This document shows, piece by piece, positions 8,801-16,155 of a DNA stretch of 38,349 nucleotides. The first letter of the stretch is position 1. Each line of letters starts with the position of its first letter. This DNA comes from Betaproteobacteria bacterium (GTDB lineage: Bacteria > Pseudomonadota > Gammaproteobacteria > Burkholderiales > SG8-41), in the NCBI GenBank assembly GCA_028291945.1, contig JAQGNH010000129.1, positions 1-38,349 on the forward strand. The letters run 5' to 3'. Both the position numbers and the translations under genes were made by a program. Below the pieces are notes generated by a model. The model searched no databases. It had not been told where the DNA came from and was given only the letters and a program-made list of their open reading frames with translations.

Positions 8801-9142
8801 ATGAACAAGATGCTATCCATTCTGGTCGCTGTCGCGTTTTCTGCTACTGCAGCCGTTGCCGCCGCGCAAACCACCGCGCCCTCGAAAAGCGATGCAATGA
8901 AAGCGACGCCCGCGACCCCTGCAACCCCGGCTTCGCCCGCTAAAGGCGATGCCACAAAGGCCACGCCCGCAACGCCGGCGACGCCTGCCTCGAAGGACAT
9001 GACGAAGTCCGACAAGGACACCAAGTCGATGGCCAGCACGGATGCGCCCAAAGCCAAAGGCAAAGCAAAGACGAAGAAAGCCAAGGCCAAAGCAAAAGCC
9101 AAGCAAACCGATACTACGAGCAGCACAACGACCACGAAGTAA
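8801..9142 (+). CDS. Exported alanine/threonine/lysine-rich low-complexity protein
   Basis: A 113-residue protein with a clear signal peptide (MNKMLSILVAVAFSATAAVAAAQ) and a ribosome-binding site AGAGGAG seven bases before the ATG. The mature part is low complexity. Two near-identical copies of an ATPATPATPAS block are separated by PAKGDATK, followed by a lysine-alanine stretch (KAKGKAKTKKAKAKAKAK) and a threonine-rich end. It is not an enzyme. Similar short, basic, disordered periplasmic proteins are common in Burkholderiales and have no assigned function. A strong terminator follows, so it is probably a single-gene transcript. Confidence 0.75.
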   Translation: MNKMLSILVAVAFSATAAVAAAQTTAPSKSDAMKATPATPATPASPAKGDATKATPATPATPASKDMTKSDKDTKSMASTDAPKAKGKAKTKKAKAKAKAKQTDTTSSTTTTK

Positions 9143-9188
9143 CACGTAGTACGAACGCGGCGTGAGCCGCGTGGTGTGCGGGAATTCG

Positions 9189-9220
9189 AGGCAGGGGTTC
9201 AGACTCCTGCCTTCTTTTTT
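9189..9220 (+). terminator. Rho-independent terminator after the 8801 gene
   Basis: GGCAGG at 9190-9195 pairs with CCTGCC at 9206-9211, followed at once by the T-rich run TTCTTTTTT (9212-9220). This is the clearest intrinsic terminator in the window and ends the transcript of the exported protein about 50 bases after its stop codon. Confidence 0.85.
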
Positions 9221-9316
9221 GTCATCGCATTCTCGATTGGGGCCAGGTGCATAACTTGCACAAGGCTCCATCGAGGCTCTGCTCACGCATCGAGTCATCT
9301 TATCCCAGGAGAAGAT

Positions 9317-9532
9317 ATGAAGAAGCTTGCTATAGCACTGATCGCGATCGGCATTCTTTTATCCGGCTGCGTTGCTTACGACGCCCCGCGAGAGGGTCGC
9401 GGAGATCGTGAGCGCGAATATCGCGGAGATCGTGACCGTGATGGTGTACCCAATCGAGCGGATCGCGACCGCGATGGTGATGGTGTTCCCAATCGCCAGG
9501 ACCGACGTCCCGACGATCCTCGACGCTACTAG
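9317..9532 (+). CDS. Small lipoprotein with thrombospondin type 3-like acidic repeats
   Basis: A 71-residue protein with a lipoprotein signal: MKKLAIALIAIGILLSGC, lipobox LSGC with Cys18 as the lipidated residue. The ribosome-binding site AGGAGAA lies four bases before the ATG. After a basic-acidic stretch come two tandem units of the form DRDRDGVPN-RADRDRDGDGVPN-RQD, very like the calcium-binding DxDxDGVPNxxD repeats of thrombospondin type 3 and OmpA-family proteins. No OmpA domain follows; the protein simply ends after PDDPRRY. Surface or periplasmic anchoring and cation binding are inferred. Confidence 0.78.
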   Translation: MKKLAIALIAIGILLSGCVAYDAPREGRGDREREYRGDRDRDGVPNRADRDRDGDGVPNRQDRRPDDPRRY

Positions 9533-9612
9533 CCTTAAGCGTCTAACCCTGAATCGCGAGATGCGCGGCCTCATGTATCTTCGAGGACCACGCCCGCGGA
9601 CCGATCGACCTC

Positions 9613-10584
9613 TTACTCCCGCGGCAATCCGATCTGCGCGATCAGCTTTGCGTACTTGTCGATCTCTGATTTGACGTAGGCGCCCATCTCTTCCGGCCGG
9701 CTTCCGACCGGTATATAGCCGAGATCGTCGAGACGCTTGGCCACGTCCGGCCGTTTCAATGCGGTCACCGCGGCGTTGTGAAGTGTGTCGACCACGTCTT
9801 TCGGCGCCTTGACCTGCACCATGAGACCGGCCCAACCCAGCAGCTCGTATCCGGGCAGCGTATCGGCAATCGGTGGAACGTCTGGCAGCTCACTCAGCCG
9901 TTTGGCCGACGTGACGCCGAGCGCGCGCAGCTTGCCGCCGCGAAAGTGCGGCAGGCCGGTGGCAACAGGCGTGAAATACACAGTCGTCTCGCCCGACAGG
10001 ACGGACGAGAGCGCAGGCCCGCCGCCTTTGTAGGCGACATGAAGCATGTTGACTTTCGCCATGCCCTTGAAATATTCCGCCGCGAAAAACGTCCCGCTCC
10101 CTGTGCCGGCGGATGAGTACGTCAGCTCGTTGGGGCGAGACTTCGCAATGTTCACAAGGTCCCGCACCGACCTGGCCGGCACCGAAGGATGGACCGATGC
10201 CACATAGGCCGACAGCGCGAGCAGAGTCACGGGCGAAAAGTCCCGCAGCACGTCATACGACAGCTTCTTGTAGAGCGTCGCGTTGACACTGTGATTGGTA
10301 TGCGCGAGGAACACGGTGTAACCATCCGCCGGCGCCCTCGCAGCCACTTCTGCGCCGATATTGCCGCCCGCGCCGGCGCGGTCGTCGACGATCACCTGTT
10401 GGCCCAGGACCTGCGTTAGACCATCCGCGACCACGCGCGCAACGGTATCCGGATTACTGCCCGCGGAGCTCGCGACGATCACGCGTACAGCTTTGCTCGG
10501 ATAGCTTTGCGCCCACGCAACCGATATGACAGCACTGCTCAGGCATGCGACGGCAATCGATCGGACAACCCGCTCAAGCATCAT
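9613..10584 (-). CDS. Bug family (TctC-like) periplasmic solute-binding protein
   Basis: 323 residues with a signal peptide ending AWA before QSYPSK, then the Bug pattern: VRVIVASSAGSNPDTVARV, IVDDRAGAGGNIGAE, DGYTVFLAHTNHSV, VHPSVPARSV, HVAYKGGGPALSSVLSGE and LPDVPPIADTLPGYELLGW. A strong GAGGAGG ribosome-binding site precedes the ATG at 10584. The opening Bug motif reads SSAGSNPD rather than the usual PPGGxxD, so its ligand pocket may differ from the neighbours. It is divergent from a LigI-like hydrolase gene at 10741, with about 155 bases between them for shared regulation. Confidence 0.92.
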   Translation of the reverse strand: MMLERVVRSIAVACLSSAVISVAWAQSYPSKAVRVIVASSAGSNPDTVARVVADGLTQVLGQQVIVDDRAGAGGNIGAEVAARAPADGYTVFLAHTNHSVNATLYKKLSYDVLRDFSPVTLLALSAYVASVHPSVPARSVRDLVNIAKSRPNELTYSSAGTGSGTFFAAEYFKGMAKVNMLHVAYKGGGPALSSVLSGETTVYFTPVATGLPHFRGGKLRALGVTSAKRLSELPDVPPIADTLPGYELLGWAGLMVQVKAPKDVVDTLHNAAVTALKRPDVAKRLDDLGYIPVGSRPEEMGAYVKSEIDKYAKLIAQIGLPRE

Positions 10585-10740
10585 CGCTCTACCTCCTCGT
10601 GTCGCATGGCATGCGCGCTCTTTGTGAGCCCATTGTACCCAGCTTGTCTGGATAAGGTGCTGCGCGTCGAGCGCGATCCGGTCATCGAATCGCCACGAGT
10701 TACCATAGGCATTCGAATGTCAGTGAGAGAAAGGCATCAG

Positions 10741-11586
10741 ATGAGCGTATCGGAGCGGTTGATTGCAGTCGAGCGAGGAGCGGATTGTCACGCACATGTG
10801 TTTTGCGGGGACCGTTTCCCATTCGCAGAAAAAACGATTTATAAACCGGAAGCCTCACAGGCGGGAACCGCAGAGGAATTTCTGGCCGTTCTGGATGCGC
10901 ACGGCTTTACGCACGGGTTGATCGTCGGCGCGAATCCCTACGGGCTCGACTGCCGATGCATGCTGGATGCGATCGCTTCGGCCAAAGGCCGCTTCAAAGG
11001 CATCGCGCTCGTGAGCCATGACATCACTGAGAAAGAAATCGCTGACCTGAGCAATAAAGGCGTGGTGGGCTGTCGGATCAATCTATTCACGCAGGGACTG
11101 GCACCGTTCACGGACGAGAGGACGCCAAAATTTCTGGCGCGGCTGCGCGAAGCGGGCTGGTACGTTCAGATCCAGTGCGGGAAAGATCAACTGTTCGACG
11201 CCGCTCCGATATTGAAAAAAGCCGCTGTAAAAATCATGGTCGATCACTTCGGCAGACCCGACATTGCACGCGGCCTGCAGCAGCCGGGCTTCCGCACGCT
11301 GCTCGAATTCGGCCGGTCAGGAAACGCGGTAGTTAAGCTTTCCGGCGCGTTCAGGTCCTCGCTCCAGCCCTACCCCCATCTCGATGTCGATCCATTCATC
11401 GAAGCCGCCATCGACGCGTTTACGCTGGACAATTGCGTCTGGGGCTCGGATTGGCCGTTCGTTCGAATCGAAGCGAGGATGGACTACGGTCCGGGTCTGA
11501 GCTGCCTCGGCCGCTGGCTTCCGAATGCTGCCGATCGAAACAAGGTGTTATGGGAAACACCAGCGCGCTTGTTTGGCTTTAAATAA
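10741..11586 (+). CDS. Amidohydrolase-2 family hydrolase, LigI-like
   Basis: 281 residues from the ATG at 10741, which has a purine-rich GAGAAAGG site just upstream; an in-frame ATG at 10717 would add eight residues. Motifs: ADCHAHVF (His17, His19), IMVDHFGRPD, and WGSDWPFVR with the late catalytic Asp. It is a homologue of the 5825-6730 protein and so belongs to the same lactonase-like group, substrate unknown. Its divergent neighbour is a Bug binding protein, repeating the hydrolase-plus-Bug theme of the window. Confidence 0.85.
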   Translation: MSVSERLIAVERGADCHAHVFCGDRFPFAEKTIYKPEASQAGTAEEFLAVLDAHGFTHGLIVGANPYGLDCRCMLDAIASAKGRFKGIALVSHDITEKEIADLSNKGVVGCRINLFTQGLAPFTDERTPKFLARLREAGWYVQIQCGKDQLFDAAPILKKAAVKIMVDHFGRPDIARGLQQPGFRTLLEFGRSGNAVVKLSGAFRSSLQPYPHLDVDPFIEAAIDAFTLDNCVWGSDWPFVRIEARMDYGPGLSCLGRWLPNAADRNKVLWETPARLFGFK

Positions 11587-11659
11587 AGCTCGAGGATCCA
11601 TCTTCAACCCAGACACTTACCTTATGCAGTGGGTGAGCAGATAATTCCTGAGCGCAGCA

Positions 11660-12616
11660 TCACTTTTCGTTGCGAGGGCTCGACGCCTTGATCGCGGTCC
11701 ATCTCGCGAGATCCTCGCGGATGATCGTTGCGAACTCTTCCCGCGAGCTGGTCGTGACCTCCGCCGCGTGAACCAGCATGCGTTCCTTCATCTCCTGCGT
11801 ATTCATCACACCGCCGATTTCCTTTTGCAGCCGGTCGAGGATGGCGGGTGATGTGCCGGCCGGCGCGAGCACGCCATTCCAGGTGATGAGGACCATGTCG
11901 CCGAGGCCGACCTCTTTGGCGCTGGGCACGTCGGGTGCCGTGCTCGAGCGCTTGCGGTCAGTCACCATCAGCGCCTTCAGCTTACCGTTCTTCGCGAACG
12001 AGACCGCTGACGGCAGGGTTGCGAACATCGCGTCTACATGCCCGGCGAGCAGATCGATGATGGCCGGTCCTCCGCCTTTGTACGAGACATAGGCAAAGTC
12101 GACCTTGGTGAGCTGCTTGAACATTTCACCGCTCAAGTGAGTTGTGCCGGATCCAGCCGTCGCGAAGTTGAGCTTGCCAGGCCTCGCGCGCGTGAACGCA
12201 ACGAACTGCTGCAGCGACTTCACGGGAATCGAAGGATGCACGACCAGAACGCTCGGAAAAGCGATCACGGTCGTGATCGGCGCGAAATCCTCGGTCGCGC
12301 TGTAGGGCATCTTCTCGTACGGGCTCAACACGAGCTCGTTGCTGGTCCCGAGCAGGAGCGTATAGCCGTCCGGCGGTGACTTCGCGACCGCCGAAGCGCC
12401 GATGGTCCCGGTGGCGCCTCCGCGGTTGTCGACGAGGATCGGCCGGCCGAGCGCTTCACTCAGCTTCATCGCCAGCGGACGCGCCACGCCATCCGCCGCT
12501 CCGCCCGGTGGCCATCCCACCACCAGCCGCACGGGCTTAGTCGGATAGGTCTGTCCGTGAGCGGTGACTGTGGCAAACAGCAGGATCGCAGCGATGAGGG
12601 GTCGCGAGAGGCTCAT
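11660..12616 (-). CDS. Bug family (TctC-like) periplasmic solute-binding protein
   Basis: 318 residues from the ATG at 12616. That start sits eight bases after a GAGGAG site; the ATG at 12622 is too close to the site. Signal peptide MSLSRPLIAAILLFATVTAHG ends before QTYPTKP. Bug motifs: VRLVVGWPPGGAADGV, LVDNRGGATGTIGAS, DGYTLLLGTSNE, VHPSIPVKSL, YVSYKGGGPAIIDLLAGH and WNGVLAPAGTSP. It converges with the hydrolase at 10741 and is divergent from higBA. Confidence 0.92.
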   Translation of the reverse strand: MSLSRPLIAAILLFATVTAHGQTYPTKPVRLVVGWPPGGAADGVARPLAMKLSEALGRPILVDNRGGATGTIGASAVAKSPPDGYTLLLGTSNELVLSPYEKMPYSATEDFAPITTVIAFPSVLVVHPSIPVKSLQQFVAFTRARPGKLNFATAGSGTTHLSGEMFKQLTKVDFAYVSYKGGGPAIIDLLAGHVDAMFATLPSAVSFAKNGKLKALMVTDRKRSSTAPDVPSAKEVGLGDMVLITWNGVLAPAGTSPAILDRLQKEIGGVMNTQEMKERMLVHAAEVTTSSREEFATIIREDLARWTAIKASSPRNEK

Positions 12617-12652
12617 GTTCATATCTCCTCGGACTGGTGCCGCTGCGATTGC

Positions 12653-12665
12653 TCCCATTTTGGGA
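12653..12665. promoter_or_regulatory. Palindrome upstream of higBA, possible antitoxin operator
   Basis: TCCCA-TTT-TGGGA is a perfect inverted repeat ending 17 bases before the higB start. HigA-type antitoxins commonly repress their own operon by binding palindromes at this position. The site also lies just upstream of the divergent Bug gene. Function is inferred. Confidence 0.4.
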
Positions 12666-12682
12666 TCATGATAAGGTAATGC

Positions 12683-12976
12683 ATGCGGATCATCGCGCTC
12701 GGCGTTTTACGAGAATTCTGGACCAAGCACCGCGCCGCCGAGGTGCCATTGCGGAGCTGGTATGCGGAAGCGAGTCGGGCTGATTGGAGAAGTCCCGCCA
12801 ATATCCAATCTGCGTATCGAAATGCGAGCTTCATTGCGAACAATCGCGTGGTGTTCAATATCAAAGGCAACGACTATCGTCTCGTAGTAGCGGTTCACTA
12901 CAACCGCGGCATGATGTACCTGAGATTTGTTGGTACTCATCGCGAATACGACAGAATTGACGCGAGCAAAATTTGA
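12683..12976 (+). CDS. higB: HigB-type mRNA interferase toxin
   Basis: 97 residues matching the HigB family: IIALGVLREFWTKHRAAE at the start, then RNASFIANNRVVFNIKGNDYR and YLRFVGTHREYDRID at the end. HigB toxins are RelE-fold ribonucleases that cut mRNA on the ribosome. It is followed after 10 bases by its antitoxin, giving the toxin-first order typical of higBA. Confidence 0.92.
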   Translation: MRIIALGVLREFWTKHRAAEVPLRSWYAEASRADWRSPANIQSAYRNASFIANNRVVFNIKGNDYRLVVAVHYNRGMMYLRFVGTHREYDRIDASKI

Positions 12977-12986
12977 GGAAAAGAAA

Positions 12987-13361
12987 ATGGAACTTCGACC
13001 GCTGAAAACCAAGCGCGACTATCAAGCCGCGCTTACGCAAGTACAAAATCTCTGGACCGCACGAGCCAATTCCAGGGACGCCGATCGTCTGGAAGTGCTG
13101 ATTTTGCTCATCCAGGCCTACGAAGCGACCCATTATCCCATCCCCGATCCAGATCCAATCGATTTCCTTCATCATGTGATGGAAGCGCGCGGACTAATCC
13201 GCAAAGATCTGGAACCCTATATCGGCTCACGCGCGCGCGTGGCCGAAGTGCTAAATCGCGTGCGCCCGCTGTCCCTCGAAATGATCCGCCGGCTTGCAGC
13301 AGGACTGAAAATTCCAGCCGAAGTTCTGATCAAAAACTATGAAGTAAAGCGTGCTGCCTAA
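12987..13361 (+). CDS. higA: HigA-type helix-turn-helix antitoxin
   Basis: 124 residues from ATG 12987, with a GAGGAAAAG site upstream. The N-terminal part (MELRPLKTKRDYQAAL) and the C-terminal HTH (LEPYIGSRARVAEVLNRVRP, then LSLEMIRRLAAGLKIPAEVL) are diagnostic of HigA in the long form used with this HigB class. It should neutralise HigB and repress the operon. A longer in-frame start overlaps higB and lacks support. Confidence 0.93.
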   Translation: MELRPLKTKRDYQAALTQVQNLWTARANSRDADRLEVLILLIQAYEATHYPIPDPDPIDFLHHVMEARGLIRKDLEPYIGSRARVAEVLNRVRPLSLEMIRRLAAGLKIPAEVLIKNYEVKRAA

Positions 13362-13818
13362 CGGCTCGGTACCGCAGGTAAACTCTGAATCATTCATCGT
13401 GGGCAGCGGTGGCGCGAACACGGCTGTGCAACGGCGGCGCACCCACGCTCGCGCACATGCCGCGGCAGCTGGCCCGGCGGGGAAGCGCTATGCGCACCGC
13501 GTAACTACGCGCACCCGAATCGGCGCTTGCAGCGACCTCCGGAACCCGGCCTTCGCGGCGCGGGAAACGTCCGTATCCCCGCGATCGTGACGGCGGTTGG
13601 CGCCAGTCAGCGTAGCGTATATACCAGGTGTCGATCTGCCGCTGGGCGCTCCGCAACTCTTCAAATGCTGGATGGGTGTCCGGGTTGCGTCCCATTCGCC
13701 GCTACATCCGGAGGATGAGCAGTGAATGTGATGCCCAACCATCCGTTGCAGCGCCGCCGGGGGTAGGTTTTTGCGAGGAATGGGCGGTTCTTTGGCGCGC
13801 TGGTTGGTTAGCGCCGCG
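13362..13818. other. Intergenic region, only doubtful coding
   Basis: About 457 bases between higA and the small minus-strand gene at 13819. A 101-codon minus-strand frame (13390-13695) begins with a natural-looking stretch (MGRNPDTHPAFEELR, then IDTWYIRYADWRQ) but turns into arginine/serine-rich sequence and lacks a good ribosome-binding site. It may be the start of a decayed gene. I see no known family. Confidence 0.3.
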
Positions 13819-14025
13819 TCATGAAAGCATCTGCCACATTGGGGACACACGATCGGATAGCTTACTTGGAAAGAGTCGCTTCCATTCTGTTCCGCAGGTA
13901 GCGCACTTGAAACACTCCCCCGTCCCCTCTGCGTCGCGCGTGACACCTTCGCTATGCATTTCGTCGTGCGGTACCATTTGTCGTAGACGTTCGACAAAGT
14001 CAGTGCAGCTTTTGCAGGGCGCCAT
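13819..14025 (-). CDS. Small putative zinc-ribbon protein, unknown function
   Basis: 68 residues with a very good ribosome-binding site (AAGGAG, six bases before the ATG). Cysteines form two pairs: CKSC at residues 4-7 and a CFKCATCGTEWKRL cluster near 38-44, so a zinc-ribbon fold is likely. Between them is EGVTRDAEGTGE. I do not recognise a named family. The end may be altered: in another frame the DNA after the stop-proximal part reads VCPQCGRCFHDAA, a second zinc-knuckle-like string, so a late frameshift is possible. Confidence 0.6.
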   Translation of the reverse strand: MAPCKSCTDFVERLRQMVPHDEMHSEGVTRDAEGTGECFKCATCGTEWKRLFPSKLSDRVSPMWQMLS

Positions 14026-14112
14026 GTTGTTCTCCTTAGGCTACTTCGCCTGCTCGAAGGCCTGCATAAACCGATCCGTGAAGCTGCAGCATGCCAACGC
14101 CTGATGATCGGT

Positions 14113-14194
14113 TCCACTAAGTGGATGTGGGCCGCGCTGCAGTGGAACGCCCGCCGTTGGTGCTCTGGTGAAATGCGCTACCGTTCCATTTCAC
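14113..14194. promoter_or_regulatory. Two inverted repeats in the gap 14026-14387
   Basis: TCCACT-A-AGTGGA (14113-14125) is a perfect 6-1-6 palindrome. GTGAAATG (14168-14175) pairs perfectly with CATTTCAC (14187-14194). Both lie in the 362-base space between the zinc-ribbon gene (minus) and a small plus-strand gene. I see no coding sequence here. The sites could be operators or RNA structure; this is inference. Confidence 0.3.
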
Positions 14195-14387
14195 TGAGCT
14201 TCTGCGTGTATGACGTTTGTAATTATCGCCGACTACAAAAGGCGTTTTGCAAAGGCTAGACATCCTAGGAGCAGGTCGCTCACGAGAACGTGCGCTGCGC
14301 TCATAGTTGCTCATGCGCGATGTCGCTGTCACACTGATGGTCTGATACCCGCCGAGACGGGGTTACGCAAAACGGTGAAGTAAGGCG

Positions 14388-14576
14388 ATGCGTTTCTATT
14401 TCGATATGCAGCGCGAGCCGCCTCAACGGTGGATCTGGCGTTGCATCGATCCCGATACCGACTCCGTGCTGAAAATGTCGCAGGCATCTTTCGCAACGCT
14501 GTATGCCTGCATCAAAGACGCCGAGCTGAACGGCTACGTGTCGCCTGTTTCGCAAGCCCACCTAAGCACGGCCTGA
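14388..14576 (+). CDS. Small hypothetical protein
   Basis: 62 residues, ATG preceded by a GTAAGG site. The sequence (RFYFDMQ, then QRWIWRCIDPDTDSVL and ACIKDAELNGYV) has the look of a small single-domain protein: aromatic N-terminal strand, a W-x-W-R strand, and a helix. This loosely recalls the YegP/DUF1508 fold, but the match is too weak to assign. No function is proposed. Confidence 0.5.
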   Translation: MRFYFDMQREPPQRWIWRCIDPDTDSVLKMSQASFATLYACIKDAELNGYVSPVSQAHLSTA

Positions 14577-14689
14577 ACGTTCACCGAACCCCGTCAAAGG
14601 TCTCATTTTTGGGTGGGGCGCACACAGAGCCGTAAGGCGACGCGCTGTAGATTTGTCACATGGCTTCGACGACCTGCCGAGGAAAAGCT

Positions 14690-14945
14690 TCAACGATCTA
14701 TTGGCCGAAGGCATCCCGCACAAGGGGGAGGTCGCGATGCTCGCAAAGGCTGAGTGGGATGGCCCGCTGTTCGGCGGGCCTTCATGCACGGATCCAGAAT
14801 TGAGGCGAAAGCCAATGCGCTGCGGCTACGCGCGCGCGCAATAGCGCACTCGCCCTGGATGATGCCTCTCCGGCGTACGGCCGCACCTACGATGGAATGC
14901 TTGAACTCGAGTGCGATCAGCACGATCATGATCTCGCCGAAGATC
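14690..14945 (-). pseudogene. Frameshifted tail of a PsiE-like membrane protein
   Basis: This frame picks up PsiE-like sequence exactly where the chimeric gene at 14826-15422 loses it. After the shift near base 14945 it reads GEIMIVLIALEFKHSIV, the expected continuation of the third PsiE helix, then IIQGE. The last expected helix is degraded: SALAFASILDP replaces a typical ALARKFIILDP-like segment. The frame then continues without recognisable homology to the TGA at 14690. One extra base in the CC at 14945-14946 accounts for the shift. Near its end is a 7-bp hairpin (GGCCCGC / GCGGGCC, 14761-14780) without a T-run. Confidence 0.65.
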
Positions 14946-15422
14946 CGCCTGAAAGGCGCGGTAATCGAGTGGATCGATCAAGCCCTTGCCGATCAGTATC
15001 AGGACTTCTTTGGTCAGCTCCCATGCGGCGGCTGCAATAATCACTGCAATCAACCACGTGATCACGAGCGCAATAAGCTGCTCGAATCGCTTGTAGATCG
15101 TGAGCGTGATCCAGTTGTCCCTGAACTCCGAATAGCGTTCCCGCAGATACGGTCGCTGCATAGCCACAGGCTTCAATCCGACCTGCTGATCGAGCTTGCG
15201 AAAGTCCTGCAGCTGCTCCTGCAACCCTTTGGTAACAGGTAAGTCTTGCGGAAAGATGATATCCCGCGCATTCGCCGTGGCCGTAGCCTGGGCGCGCAGC
15301 AGAAGATCGTGGACTTTGCAATTGAGAAATTCGTCGTAACGTCCGAGGTCGTCCTTGTCGATGTCGAGACTTACTGCCCACCTGAAAAACCGTTCGAGCC
15401 TGGGAATGTTTGTGACCGACAT
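14826..15422 (-). pseudogene. Chimera: DUF1931 histone-fold half joined to a frameshifted PsiE-like protein
   Basis: Start ATG at 15422 with an AGGAG site. Residues 1-86 are the N-terminal part of DUF1931, a bacterial histone-fold family: RLERFFRWAVSLDIDKDDL, KVHDLLLRAQATATANARD, then PVTKGLQEQLQDFRKLDQQ. The second half normally present in DUF1931 is missing. From Met88 (ATG 15161) the frame is a PsiE-like protein: RERYSEFRDNWITLTIYKRF, then a membrane helix LIALVITWLIAVII and LTKEVL, then LIDPLDYRAFQA. At codon 160 (base 14945) a one-base insertion ends the homology and the frame runs into Arg/His-rich junk. A deletion joining two neighbouring stress genes, followed by decay, is the simplest reading. 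A PRC-barrel gene lies 80 bases upstream. Confidence 0.75.
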
Positions 15423-15502
15423 CAATGACACTCCTGCGATGCGCTCGGCAGCCCCACAAGTGGGGCGCAGTCTGCACGAGCGCAACCAAAAGGATTTACG
15501 GC

Positions 15503-15898
15503 TTACGTGAGGTACTTGAACTCCTGCAGTTTCTTCAGCGCCTCGCGCGACGCTCCCGGGAGCTGAATCTTGCGACCGGTGTCATCCAGGACGAGCGACT
15601 GAAAGGGAACTGCAACGAGGCGGGCGCCGAGGCCCAGGAAGCCGCCGACCTCCAGAATCGCAAAGAGCACTTTGTCGCGTCCGACAACGATGTCGTCGAT
15701 CTCGCCGATCTTTTCATTCTTGTCGTTGGTGACGTTGGTGCCTTTCAGCTTGCTCGCGCGATAGCCGCGCGCAACCGCTTTCACGTCGACGACGACGAGC
15801 TCGACTGTCTGTGAGAACGCCAGTTGCGGCGGTGGGGCCAGCAGAATGCCGGCTGCTGCCAGCGCGACGACGATGAAGTTCTTCGGGTCTTTACTCAC
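15503..15898 (-). CDS. Exported PRC-barrel domain protein
   Basis: 131 residues from a GTG start at 15898 with a strong GGAGG site. The N-terminus is hydrophobic (FIVVALAAAGILLAPPP), a probable signal peptide ending near AFS. The PRC-barrel follows: YRASKLKGTNVTNDKNEKIG, EIDDIVVGRDKVLFAILEVG and LVAVPFQSLVLDD. PRC-barrel proteins of this type are small, often stress-associated proteins of unclear function. It is probably co-transcribed with the DUF1931 chimera downstream. Confidence 0.85.
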   Translation of the reverse strand: MSKDPKNFIVVALAAAGILLAPPPQLAFSQTVELVVVDVKAVARGYRASKLKGTNVTNDKNEKIGEIDDIVVGRDKVLFAILEVGGFLGLGARLVAVPFQSLVLDDTGRKIQLPGASREALKKLQEFKYLT

Positions 15899-16083
15899 GC
15901 GACCTCCTGCGCTTCATGTGTGCTCGCAGGGGATCCTGCTCGCATAGCAGGATGATGAGGCGGCGGCCAGCCGATTCAAGACGTGAACGTGCGCTCTTAT
16001 TTCCATTTCTTGCGGTCGTAGGGCTCGCCCTGACAGCCATCGTCCGGGCTGCTATGACGAAGCGGTGCTCTCTTCGAGGCCTC

Positions 16084-16097
16084 TATACGATTGTATA
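16084..16097. promoter_or_regulatory. Palindrome upstream of the response regulator
   Basis: TATAC-GATT-GTATA is a perfect 5-4-5 inverted repeat, about 60 bases before the ATG of the response regulator, in the 257-base divergent gap with the PRC-barrel gene. It could be an operator. Its AT-rich composition also suits a -10 region. Inference only. Confidence 0.3.
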
Positions 16098-16155
16098 AGT
16101 GTAGTGCACGCTCTTTGTCAGTAGTCTGTCATCACGACTACGCTCCAGGACGAAC

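Noticed and set aside
13488-14117. 209-codon minus-strand frame overlapping the zinc-ribbon gene
   Set aside because: It lacks a ribosome-binding site and most of it is low-quality sequence; only a short CPQCGRC string is of interest, noted as a possible frameshift.
14761-14780. GGCCCGC / GCGGGCC hairpin as a terminator
   Set aside because: The stem is strong but no T-run follows on either strand, so it does not meet the pattern of an intrinsic terminator.
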